DNA of 23,295 bases from Bacillota bacterium (GCA_023434855.1 JAEYSJ010000375.1:1-23295), one strand, 5' to 3'; shown: positions 4,976 to 14,180, counted from the first letter of the stretch. Program-made: numbers and translations. Notes: generated by a model not told the origin, from the sequence alone.

Positions 4976-7516
4976 CTAAAATCCTATAGTAAACCAAAAT
5001 AAATCTGAAGCTGGCCCGCCATTGTCTTCGTCGAGGACTAGTTTAACCTGGCTAAGACTTACAACATCGGCGTAGGCAGAAGCGTTACCTGTATAGTAAT
5101 TACTACCCCGTGGCGTGGCGAATGGTACATAAGAGTTTGTATAATTTATTGGCAGTGTAACCGTTGCTACTATGTTTCCCGAAGTATTAGTGTACTTGCC
5201 CCACTGCAATATTAAACCAAAATCCCAAGCCACATACCCCCCAGATGGACCGAGGTTAAATGCTACTACTTTACCGTTTACTGCGGCTAACGCTGCCTGC
5301 ACGAAGGCTGTAGTCGCTATTTGCGTTGTATTTGTTCCCAATGCCGCTGTTACAGCCGTCGCAATTCCGGTAAATGCAGGGCTGTTCGTCATTGCAATTT
5401 GTTTCCACGGCTCCCAGCTACCTGCGGCATACCTACGAGTATACTTTAGATTACTATTTACATCGGTGAATGTTTGTGTGGCATACATAGAGTTAAGTAC
5501 CTCGACCATAATATAGCCATTTATGTCTCCGGGTCTATTGGCTGAACCTGTATCAGCATAGTAAAAACCGGTAGCCGTTTTTAGATTGTTTAAATCCCCG
5601 GTATATCGTGTTACAGCAGTACCCAGACCGTAGGGAGCTATGTTGTTCTCCACGGTAGCCAGTTGCTTCCATGGTGTCCAGGTGGCTTGCCCTGGGTAGT
5701 ACTGCCTGGAGGCAATTTCCCCGACATGAGCCCCTGTCGGGCTTGCCTGGTGTCCATAGTAAACCTGGTTTACAATACCTGCGTTATTAGCAACGTGGAG
5801 TTGACCATAGCCATAAATACCGAGAGCAGCAGGAGCGTCATTCGCCTGCCCTGTAACGGCTGCCGTCACCCCGTATATGCCAGGGGTTGTGATACTGTTC
5901 CAGTCAGCAGAGTTCCTGTTTTGTCCTACGTTTCCCTTTGCCACCATTGCCCTGTCGTCGGTCGTTAGTGGTTGCCAGTCACTCCACAGGGTTCCGTTAT
6001 TCGTTGTCTGTCGGTGGTATATTAGGGATTGGCCAGCCTGGTGTTTTACGACTGTTTGGGTAGTAAAGGTGCCGCCCCCACTAACATCCACATCGTAGTA
6101 ATATGAGCCAGTACTCGGCCCGTTAACAGGCTGGTCTACTAAATATTTGCCGGGTATTATTAGATTGTTTAGGTTATAGCTTTGTGCGAGAGGTGTTATT
6201 CTAGCCCCTAGTCCGTAAGGGGCGATATTATCCTCTACCGTGGCGAGTGTTTTTACTGTCGGTGTTACTATATTTGTTATCCCTGTTTCCGAGCCTATTA
6301 TAGATATGCCCCAACCTGCAGAGTAAGCAGATACGTTGCTGTTACCTGCAAATACCCCTTTTACGTTTATTTTTACGTTATCCCATGCCGTACTTGTTGT
6401 GCCAAATAGAATACAACATTTACCTGTTACGGAGTCGTATCCGAATCTTACGCTGGTAAAGGGGCAATTAGGGTGTAACGTTGCGGCAGTTAATATCCAG
6501 TTTCCCGATGATTGGGTAAATCCTGATAGGGTCGCGATCCAATGGCTGACACCGGAGCCGTCAGACCTCCAGCCTTCAATTTCTAAGACTAGCGTAGTTG
6601 CTAACCAAGCAACTGGTAATGTTATTTTGGCGGTTCCAGTAGTAGTGCCAGAAAGATTATAAGTCGTTACATCCCGGTATTTGTAAACCGCTCCGCTTGC
6701 TAAAGAATTAGCTAACGCCAGTTTCTCCGCTGACAATTCCGCTATCCCTGCCTGTACAGTATTCGCCGCCACATCCCCAGTAGGCGTTAAGGTTATTGAA
6801 TTTGCTGCATGTGCGCCAGTTGCCGCTGTTATGTGGGTGTTGGCGGCTTCCAGCGTTGTGGCAGGGGCAGTATACCAGTTCGATTTACCAGTAATTCGTT
6901 TAAGCATGTTACCGATCATGCTGAACAGGTTTGTTATCGTATTGGCCCCGGCTGCTGCAGTAACGGTATCCGTTATAGTCCGGTTACCTATTTTTACATC
7001 GGTGACGCTATTATCGGGGTGGTCTATTACAGCTGCATTTTTATGAGTATTTAAAATAGCTGTTGTAATCAACCCGTCCAGACTAATAGTCGCCGTAATA
7101 TTGGCGGCATTGGAAAATGCCAACTGTACCACCAATTCCTCCGCTACTGCAACTGTACCGCCCGCTGCCGGCAAATAATCCGGACTTCCATCGGCAGTAT
7201 AGGCATATAATATTTCTCCCAGATTCGGATCTTGCGCGAATACTCCCAATTCCCGAACATAAAACCCTGAAGCCAATCCGGAATTCGTAACTACAGCCGT
7301 TACCTTGCAAACTCCGGAATCTAGAGGGGTTAGTGCTGATATACCCAGATTTTTTTTAGGCGATATTAAATCAGTTAAAGCATCTACCGTTTGGCCGCTT
7401 CCCATGGTGCCATCACCTATTTTTAATTTAGTAATAGTCATGGTGGCTCCAGCCTCAACCTTAGCCTGCAAGGCCCTGCCTTTGGTTGTTAATAACGTAC
7501 CACTCCAATTAGGCAT
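4976..7516 (-). CDS. H: Tail fibre protein (P2 gpH-like), modular
   Basis: The product has 846 residues from the ATG at 7516, which follows AAAGGAG at 12 bases and overlaps the end of gene I by 8; a TTG at 7528 abuts the ribosome binding site and was rejected. Residues 1 to about 150 match the N-terminal tail-collar/fibre domain (DUF3751-like) that attaches fibres to the baseplate. A linker region follows. Then come three successive knob-like repeats at about 430-517, 525-619 and 630-707. Each ends in a W-x-x-W motif (WSDWQPL, WTPWKQL, WEPWKQI), as in pyocin-knob domains. After TTQIATTAFVQAAL (about 730), a beta-rich C-terminal domain resembles the gp53-like receptor-binding tip. It determines host adsorption. 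Confidence 0.88.
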   Translation of the reverse strand: MPNWSGTLLTTKGRALQAKVEAGATMTITKLKIGDGTMGSGQTVDALTDLISPKKNLGISALTPLDSGVCKVTAVVTNSGLASGFYVRELGVFAQDPNLGEILYAYTADGSPDYLPAAGGTVAVAEELVVQLAFSNAANITATISLDGLITTAILNTHKNAAVIDHPDNSVTDVKIGNRTITDTVTAAAGANTITNLFSMIGNMLKRITGKSNWYTAPATTLEAANTHITAATGAHAANSITLTPTGDVAANTVQAGIAELSAEKLALANSLASGAVYKYRDVTTYNLSGTTTGTAKITLPVAWLATTLVLEIEGWRSDGSGVSHWIATLSGFTQSSGNWILTAATLHPNCPFTSVRFGYDSVTGKCCILFGTTSTAWDNVKINVKGVFAGNSNVSAYSAGWGISIIGSETGITNIVTPTVKTLATVEDNIAPYGLGARITPLAQSYNLNNLIIPGKYLVDQPVNGPSTGSYYYDVDVSGGGTFTTQTVVKHQAGQSLIYHRQTTNNGTLWSDWQPLTTDDRAMVAKGNVGQNRNSADWNSITTPGIYGVTAAVTGQANDAPAALGIYGYGQLHVANNAGIVNQVYYGHQASPTGAHVGEIASRQYYPGQATWTPWKQLATVENNIAPYGLGTAVTRYTGDLNNLKTATGFYYADTGSANRPGDINGYIMVEVLNSMYATQTFTDVNSNLKYTRRYAAGSWEPWKQIAMTNSPAFTGIATAVTAALGTNTTQIATTAFVQAALAAVNGKVVAFNLGPSGGYVAWDFGLILQWGKYTNTSGNIVATVTLPINYTNSYVPFATPRGSNYYTGNASAYADVVSLSQVKLVLDEDNGGPASDLFWFTIGF

Positions 7517-8156
7517 GCTTGATTTCAACTCCTTTCAAATTATAAACAGTGCCGCCAACGTAAGTCGTGCCTGCTACATTGGGCGCCCGAAATGCTGCTG
7601 GCAGAATTGTGACCGTCTTTAAACTACTACACGCTCCACCTACATAGACAGTACCATTCATTTCCCGATATAAAGAAACGCTCTCAAACCATGAGCGCGT
7701 GTTCTTTACTGTTTCAACAGCCTTTTTTAATTTGGGATACATTTCGGCCGTGACTTGGCCGTTTATTTTTATCACTCTGAAGTGGTACGGCTCGCCGCCA
7801 TATTCAAACCATTCTTGTACAATGCCGTCATTTAAAATAGCTTTTACGACCAGTTCTACCGCATACGGTGTTCCTTTATGACGATGGGCATCAATCGATG
7901 TTCTTACTAACTCCCGTTTCTGTCCTATGGGTAAATCCTGTTCGTAGAAATCAACGTGATACTGCCATGCCAACAAATCAACGACTTCTTCCGGAAGTTC
8001 ATTCAACCTTGCAAGAATGATACTCTCACGAATTACATTGCTGACTTCCTGTAATTGAGGACTAACAGCAACACTTAACCCTTTGACCTGCGGATCTCCA
8101 GAAATACTGGGAGGGATTAAGTCGATCCAGGCTACATCATGAATCGTCTTACTCAT
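7509..8156 (-). CDS. I: Baseplate/tail protein I (P2 gpI-like)
   Basis: The 215-residue protein has the conserved gpI core (about 1-175): an IHDVAW/IDLIPPSIS start, a LLAWQYHVDFYE segment and a K-G-T-P-x-A-V-E motif (KGTPYAVELVVKAIL). It is a baseplate component near the fibre-attachment side. The C-terminal end carries two copies of a short unit (TVYVGGACSSLKTVTI and TTYVGGTVYNLKGVEI). This could dock the fibre or be a remnant of exchange at the fibre junction. The start overlaps the stop of gene J as ATGA and its 3' end overlaps the fibre gene, as expected for the P2 order J-I-H. Confidence 0.9.
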   Translation of the reverse strand: MSKTIHDVAWIDLIPPSISGDPQVKGLSVAVSPQLQEVSNVIRESIILARLNELPEEVVDLLAWQYHVDFYEQDLPIGQKRELVRTSIDAHRHKGTPYAVELVVKAILNDGIVQEWFEYGGEPYHFRVIKINGQVTAEMYPKLKKAVETVKNTRSWFESVSLYREMNGTVYVGGACSSLKTVTILPAAFRAPNVAGTTYVGGTVYNLKGVEIKHA

Positions 8157-9271
8157 TCCTCTAGCCCTCCATAGTTAACGGTGATGATGTCCGCCTCTAT
8201 AGCAACCTGATTATCATTCAATGCTTGGTATGTCGGCGAGACTACCGCCACGCGTTTGGCCCCCGCTGCTTTCATGCGATAAGTTAACTCTGATGGATCA
8301 ATAGCTCGGCCCAATTTTGATTTTTGCCATAGGATGAATTCATTGACCGCGGCCTCGACTTTTGCTCGAATACTGGCAGCAATACTTTCATTAGCCTTAT
8401 CAATCCAATATGAAACATTAATTCCGTACTCGACTTGCTCCGGAGCAATGGCCATAACGTTGTCAGTAAGCGGACGAACTTTTTTATTGCTGCATATCGC
8501 AAGTACCTGGTCTAATAGTTCGTCGCCGGGTATTTCACCGCCGGCTAACAGTACGCAAACATAAACGACGCCAGGACTTGGTGAGAATGGTTTTACATCA
8601 ACTATATTGCTGGATGCTGTTTTTGCCCAATATTCATAAGCGCCGGTAGGACCGGCCGTTGAAAAGCTTTCCGGAGCCTGCCTGATCCGTTCACGAAACG
8701 GATCATCTTTTTCTTCGTCAAGACCACCAACGCTGACGGTATTATTCGAAACACTTGCCACGTATGGAATAGGGTCAACTAAAGTCGTTAAGGTACCGGG
8801 CGCGTAATCATTGCCCATAACGCCGGGTACCGTGCATGTAGCAAGAATATCCATATAAATCGAACCGATCGGAATAATGCTTTCCTCATCCGTCGCGAAA
8901 AAAATGTTATCACCGGCAGTTACCCGCTTACCAGCCGCAATGACAGTATTAACTGTACGCGCTGCGCTGAGCGTAAAACGTACTGTAGTGACCGCGGCGC
9001 TTGCAGGAATTCGAGTAGTGCCTACCAGTATCCCGATATGATCCAGATAATCACCTGTTGCATAGGCAAGTAAATTTTGCTTGGCAGAGGAATCAATCAC
9101 CGATCGCTGCCCGACGATTATCGGCACCTCTGCCTGTAGCATTTTTTTACGCGGATCGGCAATAGCTAATGTCTCGCCTGTTTCGGCCTCATACGCTGTT
9201 ACCATTTCCTGCTCTATCACAGTAGGATCTTTTTCAGCAAAAGTGATATCCGGTAAATTAAAATTAGCCAT
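8153..9271 (-). CDS. J: Baseplate wedge protein J (gpJ/gp47 family)
   Basis: The 372-residue protein belongs to the baseplate J family, related to T4 gp6/Mu gp47, which forms the wedge ring around the hub. Seen features include the N-terminal EQEMVTAYEAETGETL helix, a GDYLDHIGILVGTTRIPAS segment, and the central GGLDEEKDDPFRERI with SFSTAGPTGAYEYWAKTA. The C-terminal half has the usual alternating fold, including GRAIDPSELTYRMKAAGAKRV. It overlaps gene W by 8 bases and gene I by 4, so translation is tightly linked. Length and order are normal for P2-like tails. Confidence 0.93.
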   Translation of the reverse strand: MANFNLPDITFAEKDPTVIEQEMVTAYEAETGETLAIADPRKKMLQAEVPIIVGQRSVIDSSAKQNLLAYATGDYLDHIGILVGTTRIPASAAVTTVRFTLSAARTVNTVIAAGKRVTAGDNIFFATDEESIIPIGSIYMDILATCTVPGVMGNDYAPGTLTTLVDPIPYVASVSNNTVSVGGLDEEKDDPFRERIRQAPESFSTAGPTGAYEYWAKTASSNIVDVKPFSPSPGVVYVCVLLAGGEIPGDELLDQVLAICSNKKVRPLTDNVMAIAPEQVEYGINVSYWIDKANESIAASIRAKVEAAVNEFILWQKSKLGRAIDPSELTYRMKAAGAKRVAVVSPTYQALNDNQVAIEADIITVNYGGLEE

Positions 9272-9578
9272 TGATTCTCACCTGCACAATCGGCTTAATC
9301 AGCCCATCAGTACCGCTTCCCTGATACGATACGCTGACAATCTGGGCTCGCGGCTCATATTTCGCAACAGCCGCCGTAATCCTGGAAGCAAATAGAGTCT
9401 TTACCACTTGTATCGGACGGTCAAGCAGGCTTCCGTCCCAGGCAAACTCCCGATCCATCGGGCAGGAAAAAACAACGGAGGCTAAAACCATTGCCACGTT
9501 CTGCAATATTTCCGCATTGCCAGTAGCATTAAAATTAATTGTCAGTGGTGCATTCATATCCAAATTGAACTCTGCCAT
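9264..9578 (-). CDS. W: Baseplate protein W (gp25-like)
   Basis: The 104-residue protein matches the GPW/gp25 family: an N-terminal strand, a helix with EILQNVAMVLASVVFSCPMD, then LLDRPIQVV and a C-terminal ARITAAV...EPRAQIVSV region. The family includes T4 gp25, a wedge component that helps start sheath assembly. The E-P-R motif near residue 75 is characteristic. It starts after a GGGGGG-type ribosome binding site and overlaps gene J. Its fold was once called lysozyme-like, but no lytic role is implied. Confidence 0.92.
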   Translation of the reverse strand: MAEFNLDMNAPLTINFNATGNAEILQNVAMVLASVVFSCPMDREFAWDGSLLDRPIQVVKTLFASRITAAVAKYEPRAQIVSVSYQGSGTDGLIKPIVQVRING

Positions 9579-9579
9579 G

Positions 9580-10119
9580 CTATCCCCCCGTTTCTACGTA
9601 TTCAAGGAGTGTAATATTTAAAGCGGCAATTATTAAATTGCCGCTTCCATCAAAGGTTTTTAGGCTTTCACTCAGTTTAGTAAGAGCCCATTTATTTTCA
9701 CTGAGAACTGAACCGCCGATAATTAGATTACAAACGATTCCTTGGTCCCTCAGTTGCTGGAATTTCTTGATTTCGTCAATTGGATTAACGCCCAATGTCG
9801 CTGATAAAAAAACTGAGAAACTGAGAGAAGTTAATCCTGGTCCTAAAAATTCGAGCAGCGGCTTGCGGTCCTGTCCGGTGATTTCATGCGTAGCCCATCG
9901 GCCGTCAGCTTCGCGCTGCAGATTGTCGAAGGTAAGAACCTTAAATTTATCTTTAGATGAAGATGAATTAAAATTTGAAGCAACACCGTAGCGCTGCGAA
10001 AGCCAATTCTTAAATGAATTACTGCTGCTTGTAGTCACATCCGGCTGATAATAAGCCTCAAAGACTACCTCTATTCGCTGTCCATTTTTCGCAGTTCCAC
10101 TTATAACTCCTACAGACAA
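9580..10119 (-). CDS. U: Tail protein U (P2 GpU family)
   Basis: The 179-residue product starts at TTG, with GAGGTGA 6 bases upstream. The core at about 88-175 carries GpU features: LLEFLGPGLTSLSFSVFL, LGVNP, a helix IKKFQQLRDQG, then LIIGG and a final ALNITLLEYV. P2 gpU is a tail protein involved in tail completion. In P2 the gene lies next to T, whereas here it lies between V and W, an arrangement that differs from the type phage. The N-terminal 65 residues (FEAYYQPDV, Ser/Asn-rich) are additional and not recognised. Confidence 0.78.
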   Translation of the reverse strand: MSVGVISGTAKNGQRIEVVFEAYYQPDVTTSSSNSFKNWLSQRYGVASNFNSSSSKDKFKVLTFDNLQREADGRWATHEITGQDRKPLLEFLGPGLTSLSFSVFLSATLGVNPIDEIKKFQQLRDQGIVCNLIIGGSVLSENKWALTKLSESLKTFDGSGNLIIAALNITLLEYVETGG

Positions 10120-10130
10120 CTGTCATCACC

Positions 10131-10622
10131 TCAATTCGGACCAGCAGTGGAGCTGCCGCCAGATTGCACGCCACCGTGCGTATGCGTCTTGAGACTTACA
10201 CCATCGGCAATTACATTTCCGGTCACAGTCATATTCCCGTCGACATTCACATTGCCAATTACTTTTATTTGCCCCGTGCTTACAATCGTCATGGTGCTTG
10301 TTTCCCGGTCATGCTCTACGCTGGAACCGTCAGCAAACCGAATGTATCGTCGCCCTACCTTACCAGCTTGCGGCTCATGCGCAGCATCACGAACGCTAAA
10401 CAAGACATATCCATCGGCGTTCCCTGTCGGCATGAACAGGCAGCAAACCTGTTCGTCAATATCAGGCAACCAGTGATTGTCATCCTTAGATGCTCCCCAA
10501 CAAGCAACCTGTAGCCACGGAGAAACCGTATCATCCAGATCATCAAACGCAACCCTGACCGCCTGGACTGTTTCATCAATAGCGCAAACAGAACCAATTC
10601 TGATCAAATCTTTAAACGTCAT
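10131..10622 (-). CDS. V: Baseplate spike/assembly protein V
   Basis: The 163-residue protein has the layout of gpV: an N-terminal OB-like domain (about 5-85, with IRIGSVCAIDETVQAVRVAF and DIDEQVCCLFM), then a beta-helical spike (about 95-150) built of repeats such as IVSTGQIKVIGNVNVDGNMT. It ends in a His-containing tip (KTHTHGGVQSG), where spikes of this family bind iron. It forms the membrane-piercing needle beneath the tube. The ATG at 10622 shares bases with the stop of gene D (TAATG) and has GGAGGG upstream; a TTG at 10640 was rejected. Confidence 0.92.
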   Translation of the reverse strand: MTFKDLIRIGSVCAIDETVQAVRVAFDDLDDTVSPWLQVACWGASKDDNHWLPDIDEQVCCLFMPTGNADGYVLFSVRDAAHEPQAGKVGRRYIRFADGSSVEHDRETSTMTIVSTGQIKVIGNVNVDGNMTVTGNVIADGVSLKTHTHGGVQSGGSSTAGPN

Positions 10623-11641
10623 TAATATCCCTCCAAGCACCGGCGAAGTTCTAAGGAAATTTCATAACCACTGCCCTGGCTGTGGGTCGCTTGGACAATT
10701 AGCCAATTACCATCGAACTTGCCGAAATTCTTCAAGGTAACAACCATACCGGCATATAATTTGAAATTCCCGACAATCGTCAAATTGTACGTCCACGCCT
10801 TACTGTTTTTCTCTCGCAGGGCTTTCTTCGCTTTTCGTTCTGCTTCGTTCAGGCTACTGAAACGCTCACGCAAAACTAAAACCCGCTTAATTGGCAGCGG
10901 GTTAGGCGGGGTAAAAGTATAATCATAGTTTTTTCTGCCTTTTGGGGAGCGGTATTTTATCCGGCAGGACTTATATGTATCATGGACGGTTGCCCGCCCT
11001 TTGTATTTTTTTATCGTATAAGTTAACCGGTCAATCGTCATGACTGGTTTTTCCTGCTCGTAATTGGCTTCATCAAAAATTACGAGTTTCGCATCTGAAA
11101 TTTTATAAGCTAAACCGGCATCCTGGCAAAGTTTCATGATGAAACTGAGGTCGGTTTGCTCTGTTTGCTCGACCCGATCATATTCTGGATCATCTTCTAC
11201 ATCATAAAACAGTTCTACATCGCTGCCGGATGCAATATCCCTTGCGACAACTGACAATTTCGTTTTTTCCCAAGCCCGATTTTTATTTTCACCTTTCAGC
11301 GTTGACGATTGCGGCAGGGAAAGCGCTTTAATCGTCACCTCCGAAGGAGGGCCGCCGACTTCGATTTCATCAATTTCCATGCTGCCCAGTGGCAACGATT
11401 CCTCTTTCCCGTCCCCATTCCAGTTGTAGCGTTTTATCGTTGCCGATATTTTGGCCCCTTCGTCGGGGAACCAAGCCCCTTGCCAGAGCAATTCTTTATC
11501 TTCCAGTGTGATTTGCAGGTCATCTGCCTTACCACTAAGATTATCAGTGTAGCTCCAGCCTTTTAAATGGGGGCGCAGATCAGCAGTTATATCCACGCCA
11601 TCGTATTTCACTTCTAACCATGCCTGCCGCGCTGTACTCAT
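10622..11641 (-). CDS. D: Tail hub protein D (P2 gpD / late control D family)
   Basis: The 339-residue protein matches the GPD/VgrG-like hub family: DITADLRPHLKGWSYTDNL and KADDLQITLEDKE near the start, a LPLGSMEIDEIEV region, and AWEKTKLSVVARDIASG. The middle has DLSFIMKLCQDAGLAYKIS and the C-terminal part ends with NEAERKAKKALREKNSK. It forms the baseplate hub on which spike V sits. The ATG at 11641 overlaps the stop of gene X as ATGA and has GAGG upstream; a start at 11659 was rejected. Family names refer to 'late control', but that is historical and no regulatory role is implied. Confidence 0.92.
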   Translation of the reverse strand: MSTARQAWLEVKYDGVDITADLRPHLKGWSYTDNLSGKADDLQITLEDKELLWQGAWFPDEGAKISATIKRYNWNGDGKEESLPLGSMEIDEIEVGGPPSEVTIKALSLPQSSTLKGENKNRAWEKTKLSVVARDIASGSDVELFYDVEDDPEYDRVEQTEQTDLSFIMKLCQDAGLAYKISDAKLVIFDEANYEQEKPVMTIDRLTYTIKKYKGRATVHDTYKSCRIKYRSPKGRKNYDYTFTPPNPLPIKRVLVLRERFSSLNEAERKAKKALREKNSKAWTYNLTIVGNFKLYAGMVVTLKNFGKFDGNWLIVQATHSQGSGYEISLELRRCLEGY

Positions 11642-11853
11642 GACTTGCCTCGCTTCCAAGGCGGTAAATTTGTTGTGGCCGTAGATGTTTCCCTATCAGG
11701 GACGGTTAAAGTAATACCACCGTCAAAAATAACAGTAGCAATGTGATCCGGATTCGCATCCATCAGGTTATGCATGTAATATTCACTGCCGTAAACCTGT
11801 TTGGATATGCCGTCCCACATATCACCCTGTTTTGTTATATAGGTATTAGGCAA
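11638..11853 (-). CDS. X: Tail protein X
   Basis: The 71-residue protein has the P2 gpX pattern: TYITKQGDMWDGISKQVYG, then YYMHNLMDANPD and a C-terminal ITLTVPD. This is a LysM-like fold with a short proline end. gpX is a small baseplate/tail protein thought to help baseplate assembly. It overlaps the tape measure gene by 8 bases and gene D by 4. Length and position are normal (T-X-D order). Confidence 0.92.
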   Translation of the reverse strand: MPNTYITKQGDMWDGISKQVYGSEYYMHNLMDANPDHIATVIFDGGITLTVPDRETSTATTNLPPWKRGKS

Positions 11854-14014
11854 GTTTCACACGCTCCTCCTGATGAAAAATAGCTTGCAGCCGATCGAGA
11901 TAATCATCTGCTACCTGCTTCACTTCTGGCATTATTTCGGGGCCAGATCTATAAAATACCGGGCTAAATGGCGCATGAATGGTAGTTCCGCCTCGGCTCA
12001 CACCAAGAATATCACCGGCCTTTTCCCATAATGATATTGACCGGGGCGTGCCGTTTAATGGAATAGCTGCCTCCGGACCTTCTTCTGCAAAGGTCGTTAA
12101 GAAAGCGCCGTGCCCATATATGCCGCCGGCAGCATTGGACGCTATACTAACCCCTGCAGCAGCTTGTACTCCTCCTGCTCCCGCCGCCATCTGGGCCGAA
12201 TCTTTCTGCAATCCAATTAAGTTTTTAAACCGTTCTGCCAGCCAAGACACTTTATCCCCAATGCCCTGCAGGAAGGATGCAGCATTGGGAAATGTTTCGG
12301 TAAATCTTTTCCAAGCTGCATCTATGGCAGTGCGGACAGTATCAAAGTTTTGATACAAAAGATATAAAACGGCAATAAGTCCGACTATGCCAGCTACTAC
12401 CCATATCATTGGGTTTGCTAACATCGCGGAATTCATAGCCCACTGTGCCAGGGCCGCTCGTGAAGTTGCGGCACCTTGCAGAAGCATCTGCGCCCGAGCG
12501 ATTACCATTTGAGCATTTTGGCCTTGATACAGCATAATTAAACCGGCCTTTTGTGCTTTATACTGAGCCATAACAAAACTTGTAGCCAGCCAAGCGACAC
12601 GGAATCCGATTAAACCAGCCGTAGTCATGACTATAGCCTGAGTTAAAACCGGATGCTGCTGAGCGAACCCAGACAGCATTTGAGCCCCTTGCGATAGTCC
12701 TCCGGCCATCAATTGAACACTGGGAAGAAATGTTTGCGTCATTGATATAGAGGCTTCCGATAGAGATTGTTTTACCCCCTCAATGGCAAACTCGGTTTGC
12801 TTTGTTTTATTGATAAACTCCTTTTCCATACTGCCTTTACGGGAAGCTTCATTTAACGAATCAAAGTTCTTTCGCAGTGTATCCATCCCAGACGCTAGTG
12901 CTGAAATATCATCCTGATACTCAGCTCCGAACAAACCGGTTAAGACTTCTGCTTGCTGCGCTTTGTCCATTCCTCGGATTTGATCAAGTAACCCGAATAC
13001 TGTTCCTTTAGAATCTGCGATGTAAGCAGTCTGAAGCTGCTTGGCATCTAAATTCAGTACAGATAACGCTTCATGAAAGCTTTTAGCCTGTTGAGGCGCC
13101 GCTGCCATTTTAGTCATTAACGCATTTAGTCCAGTAGATGCAATTTCAGGCGTTTTGCCGAGGTCCAGCATTGTTGTGGCAAGAGCAGCAAGTTCATGAT
13201 TAGAGAATGATGATTGCGAGGCCGTGCTGCTGATCCGCTTCATCACTTCAATAATCTCCGGGCCTTTGGCGGTCGTTTGATCATCTAGGTAATTAATCGT
13301 ATCTGCTAAATCTTTGACTTGTTCTCGCCCTTCGACTGTATCAATCTTAATCCCCCGTATGTTAGCGATCTTAGCCATAGCTTCTGCAATCTGACCACCA
13401 TTGCCTTCAAACGCGACCCCCATCTGCACGGACATTTTTACAAAATCATTCAATGCCTGTGTTCCTTGTACGCCCATTCGCGCAGCCGCAGCCGTAGTAT
13501 CGGCAACAACTGACGGCAGCATATGCAGTTCACGACTCAGCCGCATGACATTAGACTGCATATCATAGTACGTTTGCGTCAGATCACCATTATCATCCCT
13601 AGCACCCTGGACCTGTTTGGCTACGCCACCCATTGCAGATTCAAAATCTATAGCGGCCTTAGTTGCCGCTATCAAAGGTGTTGCCATAATAGCAGTATCA
13701 ACGATGGCACCCCGTATTTGCCCGGCTCTACGAGCCGCTTCATTTTGTTGAGATTGCGCTGCCATGAGCCGGGATTGTGCAGCCTGTGTCTGCTCTAATT
13801 GTGCTTTTAGCTGGGCTTGCGCATTTTTATAGCTTTCAACGTTAATCACCCCGGACTTATAGGCGGCATCCAGTGTTTTTAAATTACTACGCAGAGCGAC
13901 CGACTGCGCCCCCATTGTTTGCATCTGGGCAGTGGCCGAGGAAAAGGCACTGCGGAAACTCGCGCCCATCTTGCCGGCTATTTCAAACGCTACCTGATAG
14001 ACCTTATTTGCCAT
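11846..14014 (-). CDS. T: Tape measure protein
   Basis: The 722-residue protein is a TP901/P2-type tape measure. A helical N-terminus (about 1-105, with long Gln/Ala coiled coil) precedes the conserved core at about 120-400 (TKAAIDFESAMGGVAKQV, SRELHMLPSVVADTTAAAARMG, then ALMTKMAAAPQQA). Two hydrophobic stretches lie at 456-482 and 532-554, as usual for proteins that reach the host membrane. The C-terminal motif HGAFLTTFAEEGPEAAIPLNG (about 635-655) is typical of the family. It sets tail length; by the common rule of about 0.15 nm per residue, roughly 108 nm. It overlaps E' by 11 bases. Confidence 0.93.
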   Translation of the reverse strand: MANKVYQVAFEIAGKMGASFRSAFSSATAQMQTMGAQSVALRSNLKTLDAAYKSGVINVESYKNAQAQLKAQLEQTQAAQSRLMAAQSQQNEAARRAGQIRGAIVDTAIMATPLIAATKAAIDFESAMGGVAKQVQGARDDNGDLTQTYYDMQSNVMRLSRELHMLPSVVADTTAAAARMGVQGTQALNDFVKMSVQMGVAFEGNGGQIAEAMAKIANIRGIKIDTVEGREQVKDLADTINYLDDQTTAKGPEIIEVMKRISSTASQSSFSNHELAALATTMLDLGKTPEIASTGLNALMTKMAAAPQQAKSFHEALSVLNLDAKQLQTAYIADSKGTVFGLLDQIRGMDKAQQAEVLTGLFGAEYQDDISALASGMDTLRKNFDSLNEASRKGSMEKEFINKTKQTEFAIEGVKQSLSEASISMTQTFLPSVQLMAGGLSQGAQMLSGFAQQHPVLTQAIVMTTAGLIGFRVAWLATSFVMAQYKAQKAGLIMLYQGQNAQMVIARAQMLLQGAATSRAALAQWAMNSAMLANPMIWVVAGIVGLIAVLYLLYQNFDTVRTAIDAAWKRFTETFPNAASFLQGIGDKVSWLAERFKNLIGLQKDSAQMAAGAGGVQAAAGVSIASNAAGGIYGHGAFLTTFAEEGPEAAIPLNGTPRSISLWEKAGDILGVSRGGTTIHAPFSPVFYRSGPEIMPEVKQVADDYLDRLQAIFHQEERVKLA

Positions 14015-14180
14015 TTGCCCTTCTCCTCTCCTCCGCTAACTCAATTGCATCCTGAATCCAACAAAAAAAGTCTTGTAGTTGAAGTGACATCCAATACGAG
14101 ACTTTATCATGATCAGTCATCATCAATGCTGTTTTTCTTAGGGTTTTTCCTGGGCTGCGGCCGGCAAGGCCCATGCGAAC
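14004..14180 (-). CDS. E': E' extension (-1 frameshift product of E)
   Basis: After the slippery site the -1 frame is open for 58 codons from GTT at 14180 to TAA at 14004. It adds sequence including VRMGLAGRSPGKTLRK, then HDKVSYWMSLQLQDFFCW and a charged helix IELAEERRRANGK. Fused to the first 91 residues of E this gives about 149 residues, close to the P2 E+E' product. No normal start with a ribosome binding site fits this frame, so it is made only by frameshifting. E/E' pairs are tail-assembly chaperones that load the tape measure, encoded next downstream. Confidence 0.88.
   Translation of the reverse strand, partial: VRMGLAGRSPGKTLRKTALMMTDHDKVSYWMSLQLQDFFCWIQDAIELAEERRRANGK

Noticed and set aside
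4976..7516. Diversity-generating retroelement targeting the fibre
   Set aside because: No reverse transcriptase gene or template repeat is visible in the window.
14138..14150. Frameshift at the A-rich codons just before the E stop (GAA AAA CCC)
   Set aside because: It does not form a good slippery heptamer; T TTT TTG upstream is in phase, matches P2 and has a downstream hairpin.
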